Assembly (NCBI RefSeq): GCF_000155635.1
Contig: NZ_DS990556.1
Span: forward strand, 447,921-511,920
Reading direction: 5' to 3'
DNA length: 64,000 nt
Origin: Cyanobium sp. PCC 7001
GTDB lineage: Bacteria > Cyanobacteriota > Cyanobacteriia > PCC-6307 > Cyanobiaceae
Positions within the stretch are counted from its first letter, which is position 1; every line of letters starts with the position of its first letter. The notes beneath the pieces were generated by a model. That model worked only from the letters and a program-made list of their open reading frames with translations, did not search any database and had not been told where the DNA came from. Positions 28,078 through 37,355 of this stretch are shown piece after piece. A program made the translations under genes and the position numbers.

Positions 28078-29286
28078 TCAGTCCGCCCGGCGGCCTGCGG
28101 CGGCCAGGGCCTGCTGCAGCAGTCGCGCCTCCTCCGGCCGGGGAGGCCGGCCCTGCTGATCGGCGAAGAAGGCGAGCATCCGCTGCTCGGGCCCCTGGGC
28201 GTTGCGGATCCGGCGGCTGCGTTCGCTCGGCCCGGCGGCGTCCCCTTCTGCCCGGCGGTGCCGCAGTTCCACCACATGGGGAAAGCGCTGCCGCAGGCGG
28301 GCCATCGCCTGGGGCGGCAGCAGCGGGTCGGTGAGCTCGGCCCGCACCCAGGCCCCCCTGGAATCCTCGAGCCCGGGATCCGCCAGCAGCGCCTCCAGCT
28401 CACCGCTGAGGCTGCGCAGGGCACGGCCGACCCCCAGGGGCACCACCTCCACCCGGGGCGTTCCATCCTCGGCCAGCTCCACCAGCCGCACGGATTTCAC
28501 GTGATGCTGCTCCGAGAAGGAATAGGCCAGGGGGGTGCCGCTGTAGGCGAGCCGAGGGCCGTCCAGCTGCTGGGAGCCGTGCAGATGGCCCAGGGCCACG
28601 TAGTCGAAGCCCGCGAAGGTGCTCACGGGCACGGCCTCGGCGTTGCCCACCGACAGCTCCCGTTCCGATTCCGAGCTGCTGCCGCCGGCCACGAAGGCAT
28701 GGGCCACCAGCACCGAGCGGGTGCCCGCCCGCCTGGCCAGATCGGCCCGGATCCGCTCCACGGCCAGGGCGGTGACCTCCGGATGGCGCAGGCGCTGACC
28801 CTCGGGCTCCGGCTCCGGCTCCAGCAGCCTCTGCAGTTCGGGGCCGTCCAGGATGGGTTCCAGGTAGGGGAGGGGGTACACCGCCACGGCCTGACCCCCT
28901 TGCCGGGGTGTCACCAGCACCGGTTCATCGGCCCGCTGCCAGCGGCCCCGGATCGTCACGTCCAGGGCCGACAGCAGCTCGTCGTACACCGACACGCGCA
29001 CGTGGGAGTCGTGGTTGCCGGCGATTGCCACCACGGCCGCTCCGCCCTGCCGCAGCCGGGCCACGGTGTCGGTGAACAGCCGCACCGCCTCGGCGGGCGG
29101 GATGGCCCGGTCGTAGAGGTCACCGGCGATCACCACCAGGTCCACGGCCGCCTCGCGGCTGAGCTCCACCAGCCGATCCATGGCCTCGGCCTGGTGGCTG
29201 AGCAGGTCATGGCCGTGGAAGCTGCGGCCCAGGTGCCAGTCGGAGGTGTGCAGCAGTCGCACCAGGGGGCCATCGCTGCCCGTCAT
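28078..29286 (-). CDS. sbcD: exonuclease SbcD, nuclease subunit
   Basis: A 402-residue Mre11-type phosphoesterase. The metal-binding motifs appear in order: HTSDWHLGRSFHG, VIAGDLYDRAIPP, AIAGNHDSH, VLVAHAF and ALGHLHG. ATG at 29286 begins directly before the first motif. The C-terminal part is longer than the nuclease core and probably contacts SbcC. It is divergent from the PfkB kinase gene, with 41 bp between start codons. Confidence 0.95.
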   Translation of the reverse strand: MTGSDGPLVRLLHTSDWHLGRSFHGHDLLSHQAEAMDRLVELSREAAVDLVVIAGDLYDRAIPPAEAVRLFTDTVARLRQGGAAVVAIAGNHDSHVRVSVYDELLSALDVTIRGRWQRADEPVLVTPRQGGQAVAVYPLPYLEPILDGPELQRLLEPEPEPEGQRLRHPEVTALAVERIRADLARRAGTRSVLVAHAFVAGGSSSESERELSVGNAEAVPVSTFAGFDYVALGHLHGSQQLDGPRLAYSGTPLAYSFSEQHHVKSVRLVELAEDGTPRVEVVPLGVGRALRSLSGELEALLADPGLEDSRGAWVRAELTDPLLPPQAMARLRQRFPHVVELRHRRAEGDAAGPSERSRRIRNAQGPEQRMLAFFADQQGRPPRPEEARLLQQALAAAGRRAD

Positions 29287-29327
29287 TGTGGGGGGCCTGC
29301 CGCTGTTCCGGTCCGCTCGCAGCGTCC

Positions 29328-30230
29328 ATGGCGTCCAGCCTCTCCCCCCTCCCCCTGGCGGCTCTGCCGCCCCTGCCACCCCTGCAGCTGGCGGTGGTGG
29401 GCCACGTGGAGGTGGTGACCTTCCTGGAGGTCGACCATCTGCCCACGGCCGGGGAGATCCTCTCCTGCCCTGCCGCGCTCGATCTTCCTGCCGGCGGCGG
29501 CGCCGTGGTGGCGGTGCAGCTGGCCCGTCTCACCGGCCGCCGGGTGCCGTTCTTCACCGCCCTGGGCAGAGACGCCATCGGTGAGCGTGCCGCTGAGCAG
29601 CTGGAGAGGCTCGGCCTGGAGCTGCACGTGGCCTGGCGCGAGCAGCCCACCCGCCGCGGCATCACCTACAGCGACCGCAGCGGCGAGCGCACCATCACGG
29701 TGATCGGTGAGCGTCTCAATCCGGCGGCCTCAGATTCCCTGCCCTGGCACCGTCTCGGCAGCTGCGACGGCATGTTCGTGACCGCCGCCGATGCACCGGC
29801 CCTGCAGCGCTGCCGCTCGGCGCGGGTGCTGGCGGCCACGCCGCGGCTGCGGCTGCCGGTGCTGCGGCAGGCCGGGGTGCGGCTCGATGCCCTGATCGGC
29901 AGTGCACTCGATCCGGCCGAGCAGCTGCCAGCGGAGGCCCTGCAGCCTCCCCCGCGCCTGCGCATCGCCACCGCCGGCGGCGAGGGTGGTGAGGCCTGGC
30001 CCCTGGGTCGCTTCGAGGCCCCGCCCCGGCAGCACCCCGTGCGCGATGCCTATGGGGCCGGCGATTCCTTCGCGGCCGGGGTCACGGCGGGCCTGGCCGC
30101 CGGCTGGACCGACGCGATGGCCATCAGCCTCGGCTGCCACTGCGGCAATGCCTGTCTGGATGGGTTGGGTCCCTACGCCACCCAGTTGCGCCGCACGGCT
30201 GCCGGGGACCTCTCACGGCAGGGCGACTAG
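29328..30230 (+). CDS. PfkB-family carbohydrate kinase
   Basis: A 300-residue ribokinase-like sugar kinase. The N-terminal substrate part shows VVGHVEVVTFLEVDHLPTAGEIL and the GGGAVVAVQLARLTG motif; the C-terminal signature DAYGAGDSFAAGVTAGLA holds the catalytic aspartate. The region between is shorter than in many relatives. The substrate cannot be read from sequence; GHVEV..F in place of GE suggests a distinct branch. ATG at 29328. It ends inside the convergent EamA gene (18-bp overlap). Confidence 0.85.
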   Translation: MASSLSPLPLAALPPLPPLQLAVVGHVEVVTFLEVDHLPTAGEILSCPAALDLPAGGGAVVAVQLARLTGRRVPFFTALGRDAIGERAAEQLERLGLELHVAWREQPTRRGITYSDRSGERTITVIGERLNPAASDSLPWHRLGSCDGMFVTAADAPALQRCRSARVLAATPRLRLPVLRQAGVRLDALIGSALDPAEQLPAEALQPPPRLRIATAGGEGGEAWPLGRFEAPPRQHPVRDAYGAGDSFAAGVTAGLAAGWTDAMAISLGCHCGNACLDGLGPYATQLRRTAAGDLSRQGD

Positions 30231-30665
30231 CACGCCTCCCAGGGCGATCAGGGCCACCCCGAGCCAGCTGCGCCAGCTCAGTTGCTCGCCCAGCACGATC
30301 ACGCCCAGCAGGGCCACCAGCACCACGCTCAGCTTGTCGATCGGCGCCACCCGGGCCACCGGCCCCAGCTGCAGGGCACGGAAGTAGCAGAGCCAGGAGG
30401 CGGTCGTGGCCAGCCCCGACAGGGCCAGGGCCAGCAGGCTGGCCCGCGGCAGGCTCCCCAGCTCCAGGCCGTGGAGCTGACCGCTGGCCGCCAGCACCAC
30501 CGCCAGGCACAGCACCACCACCACGGTGCGCAGGAAGGTGGCCACATCGGGCTGCAGCCCCTGCAGCCCCAGCTTGGCGAACAGGGAGGTGAGGGCAGCG
30601 CTCACGGCCGCAAGGCTGGCCCAGAACTGCCAGCTCTGCAGCAGCCCGGAGGCCCCCGGGCTCAT
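30213..30665 (-). CDS. single-domain EamA-family membrane protein
   Basis: A 150-residue protein of five membrane segments, matching one EamA repeat (half of a usual drug/metabolite transporter). [23 protein letters not shown] at the start, [42 protein letters not shown] and the closing [14 protein letters not shown] are characteristic. Such half-size proteins are thought to dimerise. ATG at 30665 overlaps the leuS stop (ATGA). Confidence 0.88.
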   Translation of the reverse strand: MSPGASGLLQSWQFWASLAAVSAALTSLFAKLGLQGLQPDVATFLRTVVVVLCLAVVLAASGQLHGLELGSLPRASLLALALSGLATTASWLCYFRALQLGPVARVAPIDKLSVVLVALLGVIVLGEQLSWRSWLGVALIALGGVLVALP

Positions 30666-33304
30666 GGCACCAGGTTCACGAGCTTGCCCGGCACCACGAT
30701 CACCCGGCTGGGAGGCTTGCCCTCGAGCCACTTGGCGGCGATGTCGCTGGCCAGGGCGATGGCCTCGAGCGCGGCCTTGTCGGCATCGGCCGGCACCTCC
30801 AGGGAGCCCCGCACCTTGCCCTTCACCTGGATCACCAGCGGGATGGTGTCGCGCACCAGCGCTTCCGGATCCAGGCTCGGCCAGCTCTCACGATGCACGC
30901 TCCCGGGGGAGGTTCCGTCGCCGGCCGCCTGGCCATGGAGCCTGGCCCAGAGCTCTTCGGCCAGGTGGGGGGCAAAGGGAGCGAGCAGCAGCACCAGGGT
31001 GCGCAGCGCTTCGCGGGCCACCGGATCGCGGCTTGCCTCCAGGTGGTCAGCCATGGCGTTGCTGAGCTTCATCAGTTCCGACACCGCGGTGTTGAACTGG
31101 AAGTCGCCGTCCAGGTCTTCGCTCACGGCGGCGATGGCGGTGTGCACCGCACGGCGCAGCTCCCGCTCGGCCGGGATCAGATCGGCAGTGGGGAGATTCG
31201 CAGAATCCGTGCCGTCCTGCTCCGCAGGGCCCAGCATGAGACCACGGGCCAGGGCCCCATCCACCAGCCGCCAGAGGCGCTGGAGGAAGCGGAACTGCCC
31301 TTCCACATCGGCGTCGTCCCACTCCAGATCCTTTTCCGGTGGGGCCTTGAACAGAATGAACATCCGGGCCGTGTCGGCGCCATAGCGATCGATCACCACG
31401 GCGGGATCGACGCCGTTGTGCTTCGATTTGGACATCTTCTCGTAGAAGGTGTCGAGCACCTCGCCGCTGATCGGATCGCGGGGATCCGTGGGATCGGCCA
31501 CATCCGCCGGCGCCACATACTTGCCGCTCGCGGGATTCCTGTAGGTGATGCCCTGCACCATCCCCTGGGTGAGCAGGCGGGTGAAGGGTTCGCCGAAACC
31601 CAGCAGGCCCCGGTCGCGCAGCACCTTGGTGAAGAAGCGGGCGTAGAGCAGGTGGAGGATGGCGTGCTCGATGCCGCCCACGTACTGATCCACCGGCAGC
31701 CAGCGGTCCACCGCCTCGCGGCTGAACGGCAGCGTGGTGTTGTGGGGGTCGCTGTAGCGCAGGAAGTACCAGCTGGAGCACATGAAGGTGTCCATGGTGT
31801 CGGTCTCCCTGCGGGCCGGCTGGCCGCAGCAGGGACACGGCACCTGCCACCAGCTCTCCAGCTGGGCCAGGGGTGAGCCGCCCTTGCCGCTGAAGGGCAC
31901 GTTGCGCGGCAGTTCCACCGGCAGCTGATCGGCCGGCACCGGCACAACGCCACAGCTCTGACAGTGGATCACCGGGATGGGGCAACCCCAGTAGCGCTGG
32001 CGGGAGATGAGCCAGTCGCGCAGGCGGAACTGCACCTTGGCTTCGCCCCAGCCCTGCTCCTCGGCGGTCCGGGTGATGGCCTGTTTGGCCTCGGCGCTGG
32101 TGAGTCCGTCGAACGGGCCGGAGTGAATGAGAATGCCGGGATCGGTCCAGGCTCCGCCCTCATAGGCGTGCTCGTCGCTGCCGGCCGGAATGATCACCTG
32201 CCGCACCGGCAGTTCGTACTGGCGGGCGAAGACGAAGTCCCGCTGGTCGTGGGCCGGAACCCCCATCACGGCCCCGGTGCCGTAGTCGGCCAGCACGTAG
32301 TCAGCGATCCACAGGGGAATCAGCTCGCCGTTGGCGGGGTTGCGCACCCGTGCTCCGATCGGCACGCCCCGTTTGGGTTTGTCGTCTGCGGTGCGCTCCT
32401 GTTCACTCTGACGGCTCACGAGAGCGGAGAACGCCTCCACCTGCAGCTTGTGCTCGGAGCTGGTGAGCGTCGCCACCAGGGGGTGGTCCGGAGCCAGCAC
32501 CAGGTAGCTGGCTCCGAACAGGGTGTCGGGCCGGGTGGTGAACACGGTGATCCGCTCGCCGGTCTCCTGGCCCCGGTCGTTCACCACGGAGAAGCTGAGT
32601 TCGGCGCCGCTGCTGCGCCCGATCCAGTTGGCCTGCATGGTGCGCACCCGCTCCGGCCAGCCCTCCAGCTGCGGCAGGTCGTCCAGCAGCTGGTCGGCGT
32701 AGGCGGTGATCTTCAGGAACCACTGGCGCAGCTGGCGCTTCTCCACCAGGGCGCCGGAGCGCCAGGAGCGGCCTTCACTGTCCACCTGTTCGTTGGCCAG
32801 CACGGTCTGGTCCACCGGATCCCAGTTCACGGTGGCGTCCTTCTGATACGCCAGGCCGGCCTCGAGGAACTGCAGGAACAGCCACTGGGTCCAGCGGTAA
32901 TAGTCGGCGTGGCAGGTGGCCACCTCCCGGTCCCAGTCGATCGAGAGGCCGAGACGCTGCAGCTGCTGCCGCATGGCGGCGATGTTGCGATCGGTCCAGT
33001 CGCCCGGGTCCACGCCCCTCTCGATCGCTGCGTTCTCTGCCGGCAGCCCGAAGGCGTCCCACCCCATCGGATGGAGCACCGGGCGGCCACGCATTCTCTG
33101 GACACGGGCGATCACATCGGTGATCACGTAGTTGCGCACATGGCCCATGTGCAGGTTCCCCGAGGGATAGGGGAACATCGAGAGGGCCACGAAGGGCTCC
33201 CCTGGGCCCGAGGCATCGGGCGTGCGGTGCAGCTGCTCCCGATCCCAGTGCTCCTGCCAGCGCTCCTCGATCGCCTGCGGTTGGTAGCGGCTGCTCTCGC
33301 TCAC
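30662..33304 (-). CDS. leuS: leucyl-tRNA synthetase
   Basis: An 880-residue class I synthetase that charges tRNA-Leu. The HIGH-type motif is in [14 protein letters not shown] near residue 49, the editing domain lies in the middle ([20 protein letters not shown]), and [12 protein letters not shown] near residue 625 is the KMSKS loop. The length fits bacterial LeuRS. The start codon is GTG at 33304. The EamA gene overlaps its stop. Confidence 0.96.
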   Translation of the reverse strand: MSESSRYQPQAIEERWQEHWDREQLHRTPDASGPGEPFVALSMFPYPSGNLHMGHVRNYVITDVIARVQRMRGRPVLHPMGWDAFGLPAENAAIERGVDPGDWTDRNIAAMRQQLQRLGLSIDWDREVATCHADYYRWTQWLFLQFLEAGLAYQKDATVNWDPVDQTVLANEQVDSEGRSWRSGALVEKRQLRQWFLKITAYADQLLDDLPQLEGWPERVRTMQANWIGRSSGAELSFSVVNDRGQETGERITVFTTRPDTLFGASYLVLAPDHPLVATLTSSEHKLQVEAFSALVSRQSEQERTADDKPKRGVPIGARVRNPANGELIPLWIADYVLADYGTGAVMGVPAHDQRDFVFARQYELPVRQVIIPAGSDEHAYEGGAWTDPGILIHSGPFDGLTSAEAKQAITRTAEEQGWGEAKVQFRLRDWLISRQRYWGCPIPVIHCQSCGVVPVPADQLPVELPRNVPFSGKGGSPLAQLESWWQVPCPCCGQPARRETDTMDTFMCSSWYFLRYSDPHNTTLPFSREAVDRWLPVDQYVGGIEHAILHLLYARFFTKVLRDRGLLGFGEPFTRLLTQGMVQGITYRNPASGKYVAPADVADPTDPRDPISGEVLDTFYEKMSKSKHNGVDPAVVIDRYGADTARMFILFKAPPEKDLEWDDADVEGQFRFLQRLWRLVDGALARGLMLGPAEQDGTDSANLPTADLIPAERELRRAVHTAIAAVSEDLDGDFQFNTAVSELMKLSNAMADHLEASRDPVAREALRTLVLLLAPFAPHLAEELWARLHGQAAGDGTSPGSVHRESWPSLDPEALVRDTIPLVIQVKGKVRGSLEVPADADKAALEAIALASDIAAKWLEGKPPSRVIVVPGKLVNLVP

Positions 33305-33346
33305 GTCAGGCCTGGAACCCAGCAGCCGATGGTGCCACAGGCCACC

Positions 33347-33598
33347 TCAGCCCAGGGTGCGGATCATGGCCACGTGCTCCCGGTTGATCAGGGTGAGCGG
33401 CCGACCGTCGGCCAGATCCTCGCTCTGGTGCAGTCCGTAGCAGTACACGTCCTGCCAGCGGATCACCCCCTCGACTTCCGTGCCTCCCGCGATGAGGAGG
33501 GCCACCGGCTGCTTGCGCCTGATCAGCTCCTGCACGTGGCGCACGCTCGGTTGGGCGGTGTCGAGAGCGGCGGGCCTTCGCTCGAGAAAGCTCTGCAT
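33347..33598 (-). CDS. hfq: Hfq-like RNA-associated protein (cyanobacterial type)
   Basis: An 83-residue Sm-like protein. The Sm core is recognisable in VRHVQELIRRKQPVALLIAGGTEVEGVIRWQDVYCYGL and in PLTLINREHVAMIRTLG, while the Sm2 YKHA motif of enteric Hfq is absent, as in other cyanobacteria. There Hfq does not bind RNA like the enteric form and is tied to type IV pilus function. Divergent pairing with dapF, only 32 bp apart, is the usual cyanobacterial arrangement and supports the call. Confidence 0.88.
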   Translation of the reverse strand: MQSFLERRPAALDTAQPSVRHVQELIRRKQPVALLIAGGTEVEGVIRWQDVYCYGLHQSEDLADGRPLTLINREHVAMIRTLG

Positions 33599-33630
33599 AG
33601 GATCGGGAGCAGGCTGAACGTCGCCCCATC

Positions 33631-34815
33631 GTGCTCCAGTACTGCAAGTATCAGGGTCTGGGAAATGATTTCCTGATGGTCGACGGTCGCGGCGCCACCG
33701 ACGCCGCCACCGACGTCGCCACTGAGGCCGCCACCGAGACCCCCACCGACGACACCTGCCTCGGCCTCACCCCTGAGCGGATCCGCCGCCTCTGCGACCG
33801 CCGTTTCGGCATCGGCGCCGATGGCCTGATCGTGGCTGCACCGCCCCGGGAGGGTGGCGAGCTGCGCATGCGCATCTTCAATGCCGACGGCAGTGAGCCG
33901 GAGATGTGCGGCAATGGCATCCGTTGCCTGGCCCGTTTCCTGGCCGACAGCGATGGCGACCTGCCCGGCCGCCGCTGGCAGGTCGAGACCCTGGCCGGAC
34001 GCATCGTGCCCGAGCTCCAGCCCGATGGCAGCGTGCGGGTGGACATGGGTCAGCCGTTTCTGGCTCCGGAGACGGTGCCCACCACCCTGGAGATCGGCGA
34101 CGCGGGCATCCCCCAGGGCAGCCTCGAGGCCGCCGGCGAAAGCTTCCAGGTGGGAGCCGCAGGCATGGGCAACCCCCACGTGGTGATTCCCGTGCCGGAT
34201 CTGGAGGCGGTGGACCTGGAGCGCTTCGGTGCCGCGCTGGAGGTCCATCCCGCCTTCCCCGCCCGCACCAATGTGCATTTCGTGCAGGTGCTCACCCCCG
34301 CCCATCTGGTGATGCGGGTGTGGGAGCGGGGTGCGGGGCCGACCCTGGCCTGCGGCACCGGAGCCTGCGCCACCCTGGTGGTGTGCCACGCGCTGGGGCT
34401 GGCGGAACGCTCAGCCCGGCTCGATCTGCCCGGTGGACCGCTGCAGATCAGCTGGGACCCTGCCGATGACCATGTGTGGATGACGGGTCCGGCCGAGGCC
34501 GTGTTCGATGCCGTGATCGCACCCTCCCTGTGGGATCCGGAGGGCGTGGACGACCTGGATGGGCAGCCGCCGAGCCCCGAGGCCACGTCCCCGGAGCCTG
34601 AGCCAGCCGTCGTGGAGACGGTGAGCGTGGACTGCGCCACGGTGTGCGTTCAGGGCTGCATCCGGCCCGACGACTGCCCCTCAGCAGCGGCACGGGCCCG
34701 GGTGGAGGCGCTGCTCAGCTCCAGCTCCCTCGACGACCTGGTGAATCTGGCCGCCAACTCCCTGGAGAACCGCATCCGCGCCCGCGCCGAGCGCCCCTCC
34801 AGTTCCGGCGGCTGA
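33631..34815 (+). CDS. dapF: diaminopimelate epimerase with a C-terminal extension
   Basis: A 394-residue protein, about 110 longer than usual DapF, which interconverts LL- and meso-diaminopimelate for lysine and peptidoglycan. The two catalytic cysteines are Cys93 (EPEMCGNGIRC) and Cys241 (LACGTGACATL). Two oddities stand out. An Ala/Thr/Asp-rich insert (TDAATDVATEAATETPTDD) sits at residues 23-41. After the normal end near residue 297 come about 97 more residues, with a proline-rich linker and a part holding four cysteines (VDCATVCVQGCIRPDDC), then a helical tail. Start is GTG at 33631. The cysteine desulfurase gene follows by 8 bp. Confidence 0.92.
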   Translation: MLQYCKYQGLGNDFLMVDGRGATDAATDVATEAATETPTDDTCLGLTPERIRRLCDRRFGIGADGLIVAAPPREGGELRMRIFNADGSEPEMCGNGIRCLARFLADSDGDLPGRRWQVETLAGRIVPELQPDGSVRVDMGQPFLAPETVPTTLEIGDAGIPQGSLEAAGESFQVGAAGMGNPHVVIPVPDLEAVDLERFGAALEVHPAFPARTNVHFVQVLTPAHLVMRVWERGAGPTLACGTGACATLVVCHALGLAERSARLDLPGGPLQISWDPADDHVWMTGPAEAVFDAVIAPSLWDPEGVDDLDGQPPSPEATSPEPEPAVVETVSVDCATVCVQGCIRPDDCPSAAARARVEALLSSSSLDDLVNLAANSLENRIRARAERPSSSGG

Positions 34816-34823
34816 GCCGCACC

Positions 34824-36032
34824 GTGGCGCCGCCGCTTCCGCCCCTCTACCTCGATGCCTGTGCCACGGCGCCTCCGGCCGAGGAGGTGCTGAACGCGAT
34901 GGCCTCCGTGCATCGCCGGGCCTGGGCCAACCCCTCCAGTTTGCATGGGTTCGGCCTCCAGGCTGCCGAGGCCCTGGAGCGGGCACGGCTGCAGGCGGCC
35001 GGCTGCCTCGGCTGTGATCCCGATTGCCTGGTGTTCACCTCGGGGGGCACCGAGGCCATCCATACGGCGCTGCTGGGCATGGCCGCCGCCCACCCGACCG
35101 GTCGGCTGGTGATCACGGCCGTGGAACACCCGGCCACCGTGGCGGCGGCGGCGGCATTGAGACAGCGGGGCTGGCAGGTGGCCGTGGTCCCCGTGGACCG
35201 GGCCGGGCTCGTGGATCTGGACAGGTTCGAGGCCCTTCTCGCGCCGCCCACCCGGCTGGCCTCGGTGATCTGGGGGCAGAGCGAGGTGGGTACGGTCCAG
35301 CCCGTGCAGTCCATCGGCGAGCTCTGCCGGAGAGCCGGGGTGCGCCTGCACGTGGATGCGGTGCAGGTGGTGGGCCACCAGCCGCTGGCGTTCAACCGCC
35401 TGCCGGTGGATCTGCTCAGCTGTGCGGCCCACAAGCTGCAGGGGCCCCGCGGTGTCGGCGCACTGCTGGTGCGCCCTGGGGTGCCGTTCGAACCGCTGTT
35501 GCCCGGTGGAGGCCAGGAGAGCGGCCGGCGGGGCGGCACCGAGCCGGTGGCCCTGGCCGCGGGTTTCGCCGCTGGCCTGCAGCTGGCCACCGAGCGGCTG
35601 CAGCGTCAGGGAGGGGAGGATCCGTTGAGGCCTCTTCGGGATGCCCTGCTGCACCAGCTGCTGCAGCACCCCGGGCTGAGGCTCAGTGGTGTGGATCCCT
35701 TCGGGGATCCTGCCCAGCGCCTGCCCCACCACATCAGCCTGTTGGTGAACGACCGGCGTGGCCGTCCTGTCTCCGGCCGCCGCCTGGTGCAGGCTCTCTG
35801 GCGCCACGGAGTGGCCGCCAGCAGTGGTTCGGCCTGCAGCAGCGGCGCCGGTGCCTCCGCCGTTGCCGGGATGCCCAGCCCGGTGCTCAGCGCCATGGGC
35901 TACCCGCCCGCGGAAGCGGCCAGCGGGGTGCGGCTCAGCCTCGGCCCCTGGCTGGAGCCCGCTGACCTCGATGCCGTTCCCCAGCGGCTCACCAGGGCCC
36001 TTGAGGCCCTTGAGGGACCGCCAGCTGGGTAG
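34824..36032 (+). CDS. cysteine desulfurase (NifS/IscS-like aminotransferase)
   Basis: A 402-residue PLP enzyme that takes sulfur from cysteine for Fe-S clusters or thio-modification. The N-terminal YLDACATAPPAEEV replaces the usual DxNATTP. His102 (AVEHPATV), the HVDAVQ motif and Lys204 (SCAAHKLQGPRGVG) bind PLP, and the active Cys338 lies in SSGSACSSGAG. Start is GTG at 34824. Immediate coupling to dapF is unusual. Which of several desulfurase types it is cannot be settled here. Confidence 0.85.
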   Translation: MAPPLPPLYLDACATAPPAEEVLNAMASVHRRAWANPSSLHGFGLQAAEALERARLQAAGCLGCDPDCLVFTSGGTEAIHTALLGMAAAHPTGRLVITAVEHPATVAAAAALRQRGWQVAVVPVDRAGLVDLDRFEALLAPPTRLASVIWGQSEVGTVQPVQSIGELCRRAGVRLHVDAVQVVGHQPLAFNRLPVDLLSCAAHKLQGPRGVGALLVRPGVPFEPLLPGGGQESGRRGGTEPVALAAGFAAGLQLATERLQRQGGEDPLRPLRDALLHQLLQHPGLRLSGVDPFGDPAQRLPHHISLLVNDRRGRPVSGRRLVQALWRHGVAASSGSACSSGAGASAVAGMPSPVLSAMGYPPAEAASGVRLSLGPWLEPADLDAVPQRLTRALEALEGPPAG

Positions 36033-36057
36033 GGTCAGCCCACCCCCAGGGAACGCC

Positions 36058-36750
36058 ATGCTCCCCGCCGATCTCCGCTCCGCCGAGGCCGAAGCTCTCA
36101 CGGCGATCGAGGCGGCCCTGGCCACCGGTGACACAGGCCTCTGGACCGTGGAGTTCCGCTTCGAGGGGCTTCGGTTGCTGCCCCTGGCCCTGCGTCTTCT
36201 GGAGGCGCTGAACACCGCCCATCCCGGCGTCCGGATGCTGCTGCCCGACGCCGGGGCCACGGCACTGGCCAAGCGCGATGCTCCGGATTTCGCCTCCCAG
36301 CTGGCCAGCCTGCGCGACCAGATGCGGCTGCAGCAGGCCGATGGTGCCAGCGGTGGCCTGCTGCTGCTGGTGGGGCCCACCCCGGCCGACTACGAGGAGG
36401 TGGAGCAGGTCTGTGCTCTGCACCGCGGCCTGGTGCTGATGCTCAACGGCAGTCTCGAGGATGCCGCCGTGGGTATCGGCAGCGTGGCCCGGGAGCGTCG
36501 TCGCGGCTTCCTGGCCGACTGGCAGAGCGCCTACGCCCTGATTCCACTGGCGGAAGGGGCGCTCCGGCGTGCCTTCCCCGCGGGCTGGCAGCTCTACCGC
36601 CGGGATCCCGACGGCCACCGGTTCGTCGCGGATTTCGAGCAGAAGCCGGATGCAGAGCAGCGGGCCGCGGCCCTGGCCGGTGAGGGTGGGCCTGGCCTGG
36701 CCGGCAACCTGCAGGCGATCGAATCCCTCATCGAGGGGCTGCGTCACTGA
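36058..36750 (+). CDS. DUF1995 family protein
   Basis: A 230-residue cytoplasmic protein of the DUF1995 family, common to cyanobacteria and plastids. Visible features are MLPADLRSAEAEALTAIEAAL at the start, LWTVEFRFEGLRLLPLALRLL, the strand GGLLLLVGPTPADYEEVEQV and GWQLYRRDPDGHRFVADFEQKP near the end. Function unknown. ATG at 36058 lies 25 bp after the desulfurase stop. Confidence 0.85.
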   Translation: MLPADLRSAEAEALTAIEAALATGDTGLWTVEFRFEGLRLLPLALRLLEALNTAHPGVRMLLPDAGATALAKRDAPDFASQLASLRDQMRLQQADGASGGLLLLVGPTPADYEEVEQVCALHRGLVLMLNGSLEDAAVGIGSVARERRRGFLADWQSAYALIPLAEGALRRAFPAGWQLYRRDPDGHRFVADFEQKPDAEQRAAALAGEGGPGLAGNLQAIESLIEGLRH

Positions 36751-36822
36751 CCCGTTCTGTTCGGAGGCGCCTGGTGGGGCCGTGACAACGTCCTTAAAGT
36801 GCGGCCGACGTTGTTCCGGCCG

Positions 36823-37353
36823 ATGACCAGCCAGCCGCCTGTCTCCAAGACCCGCCGCTGGAGCCTGGTGGATGCCGGGGCCCTGGCCGCCGTGCTGCTG
36901 GCCGCGGCGGGCGTGATCTGGAGCCCGAAACTCTCCAGCGCCGTGGCCCAGGCCACGGGCGGCGTGGTGCCGGTCACCGTGCTGGTGGATGTGCGCGGCG
37001 TTCCCGTGGCCGATCCCACCGGCCTGGTCGAGGCGGCCCGGGCCGAGGGCAAGGTGGCGATCGTGATCCGCAACCAGCCCCACGGCAGCGTGGCCATCGA
37101 ACGGATCCAGCAGCTGCAGCGCCGCCTGGTGGCCGTTCAGCCCGATGGCTCGGTGGTCACCGCCCCCGATCCCAGCGGCCGTGATTTCAGCAATCTCGAT
37201 GCCCGCTTCGTGCTCAAGGCCCAGGGACGGCGCGCCAGTGGCGGTGTGGTGTTCGGCAACCAGACCGTGAAAGTGGGGGCCCCGATCGAGATCGAAGGCG
37301 AGGGCTACCGCGTCAACGGCACCGTCACCGGCATCAACCTTCAGGAAGGCTGA
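36823..37353 (+). CDS. DUF4330 family membrane-anchored protein
   Basis: A 176-residue protein with one N-terminal membrane helix (LVDAGALAAVLLAAAGVIW) and a periplasmic domain, ending in VKVGAPIEIEGEGYRVNGTVTGI. This fits the DUF4330 family, widespread in cyanobacteria and of unknown role. I use ATG at 36823; GTG at 36799 would add eight residues. It is 2 bp upstream of the carboxypeptidase gene and likely co-transcribed. Confidence 0.83.
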   Translation: MTSQPPVSKTRRWSLVDAGALAAVLLAAAGVIWSPKLSSAVAQATGGVVPVTVLVDVRGVPVADPTGLVEAARAEGKVAIVIRNQPHGSVAIERIQQLQRRLVAVQPDGSVVTAPDPSGRDFSNLDARFVLKAQGRRASGGVVFGNQTVKVGAPIEIEGEGYRVNGTVTGINLQEG

Positions 37354-37355
37354 CC

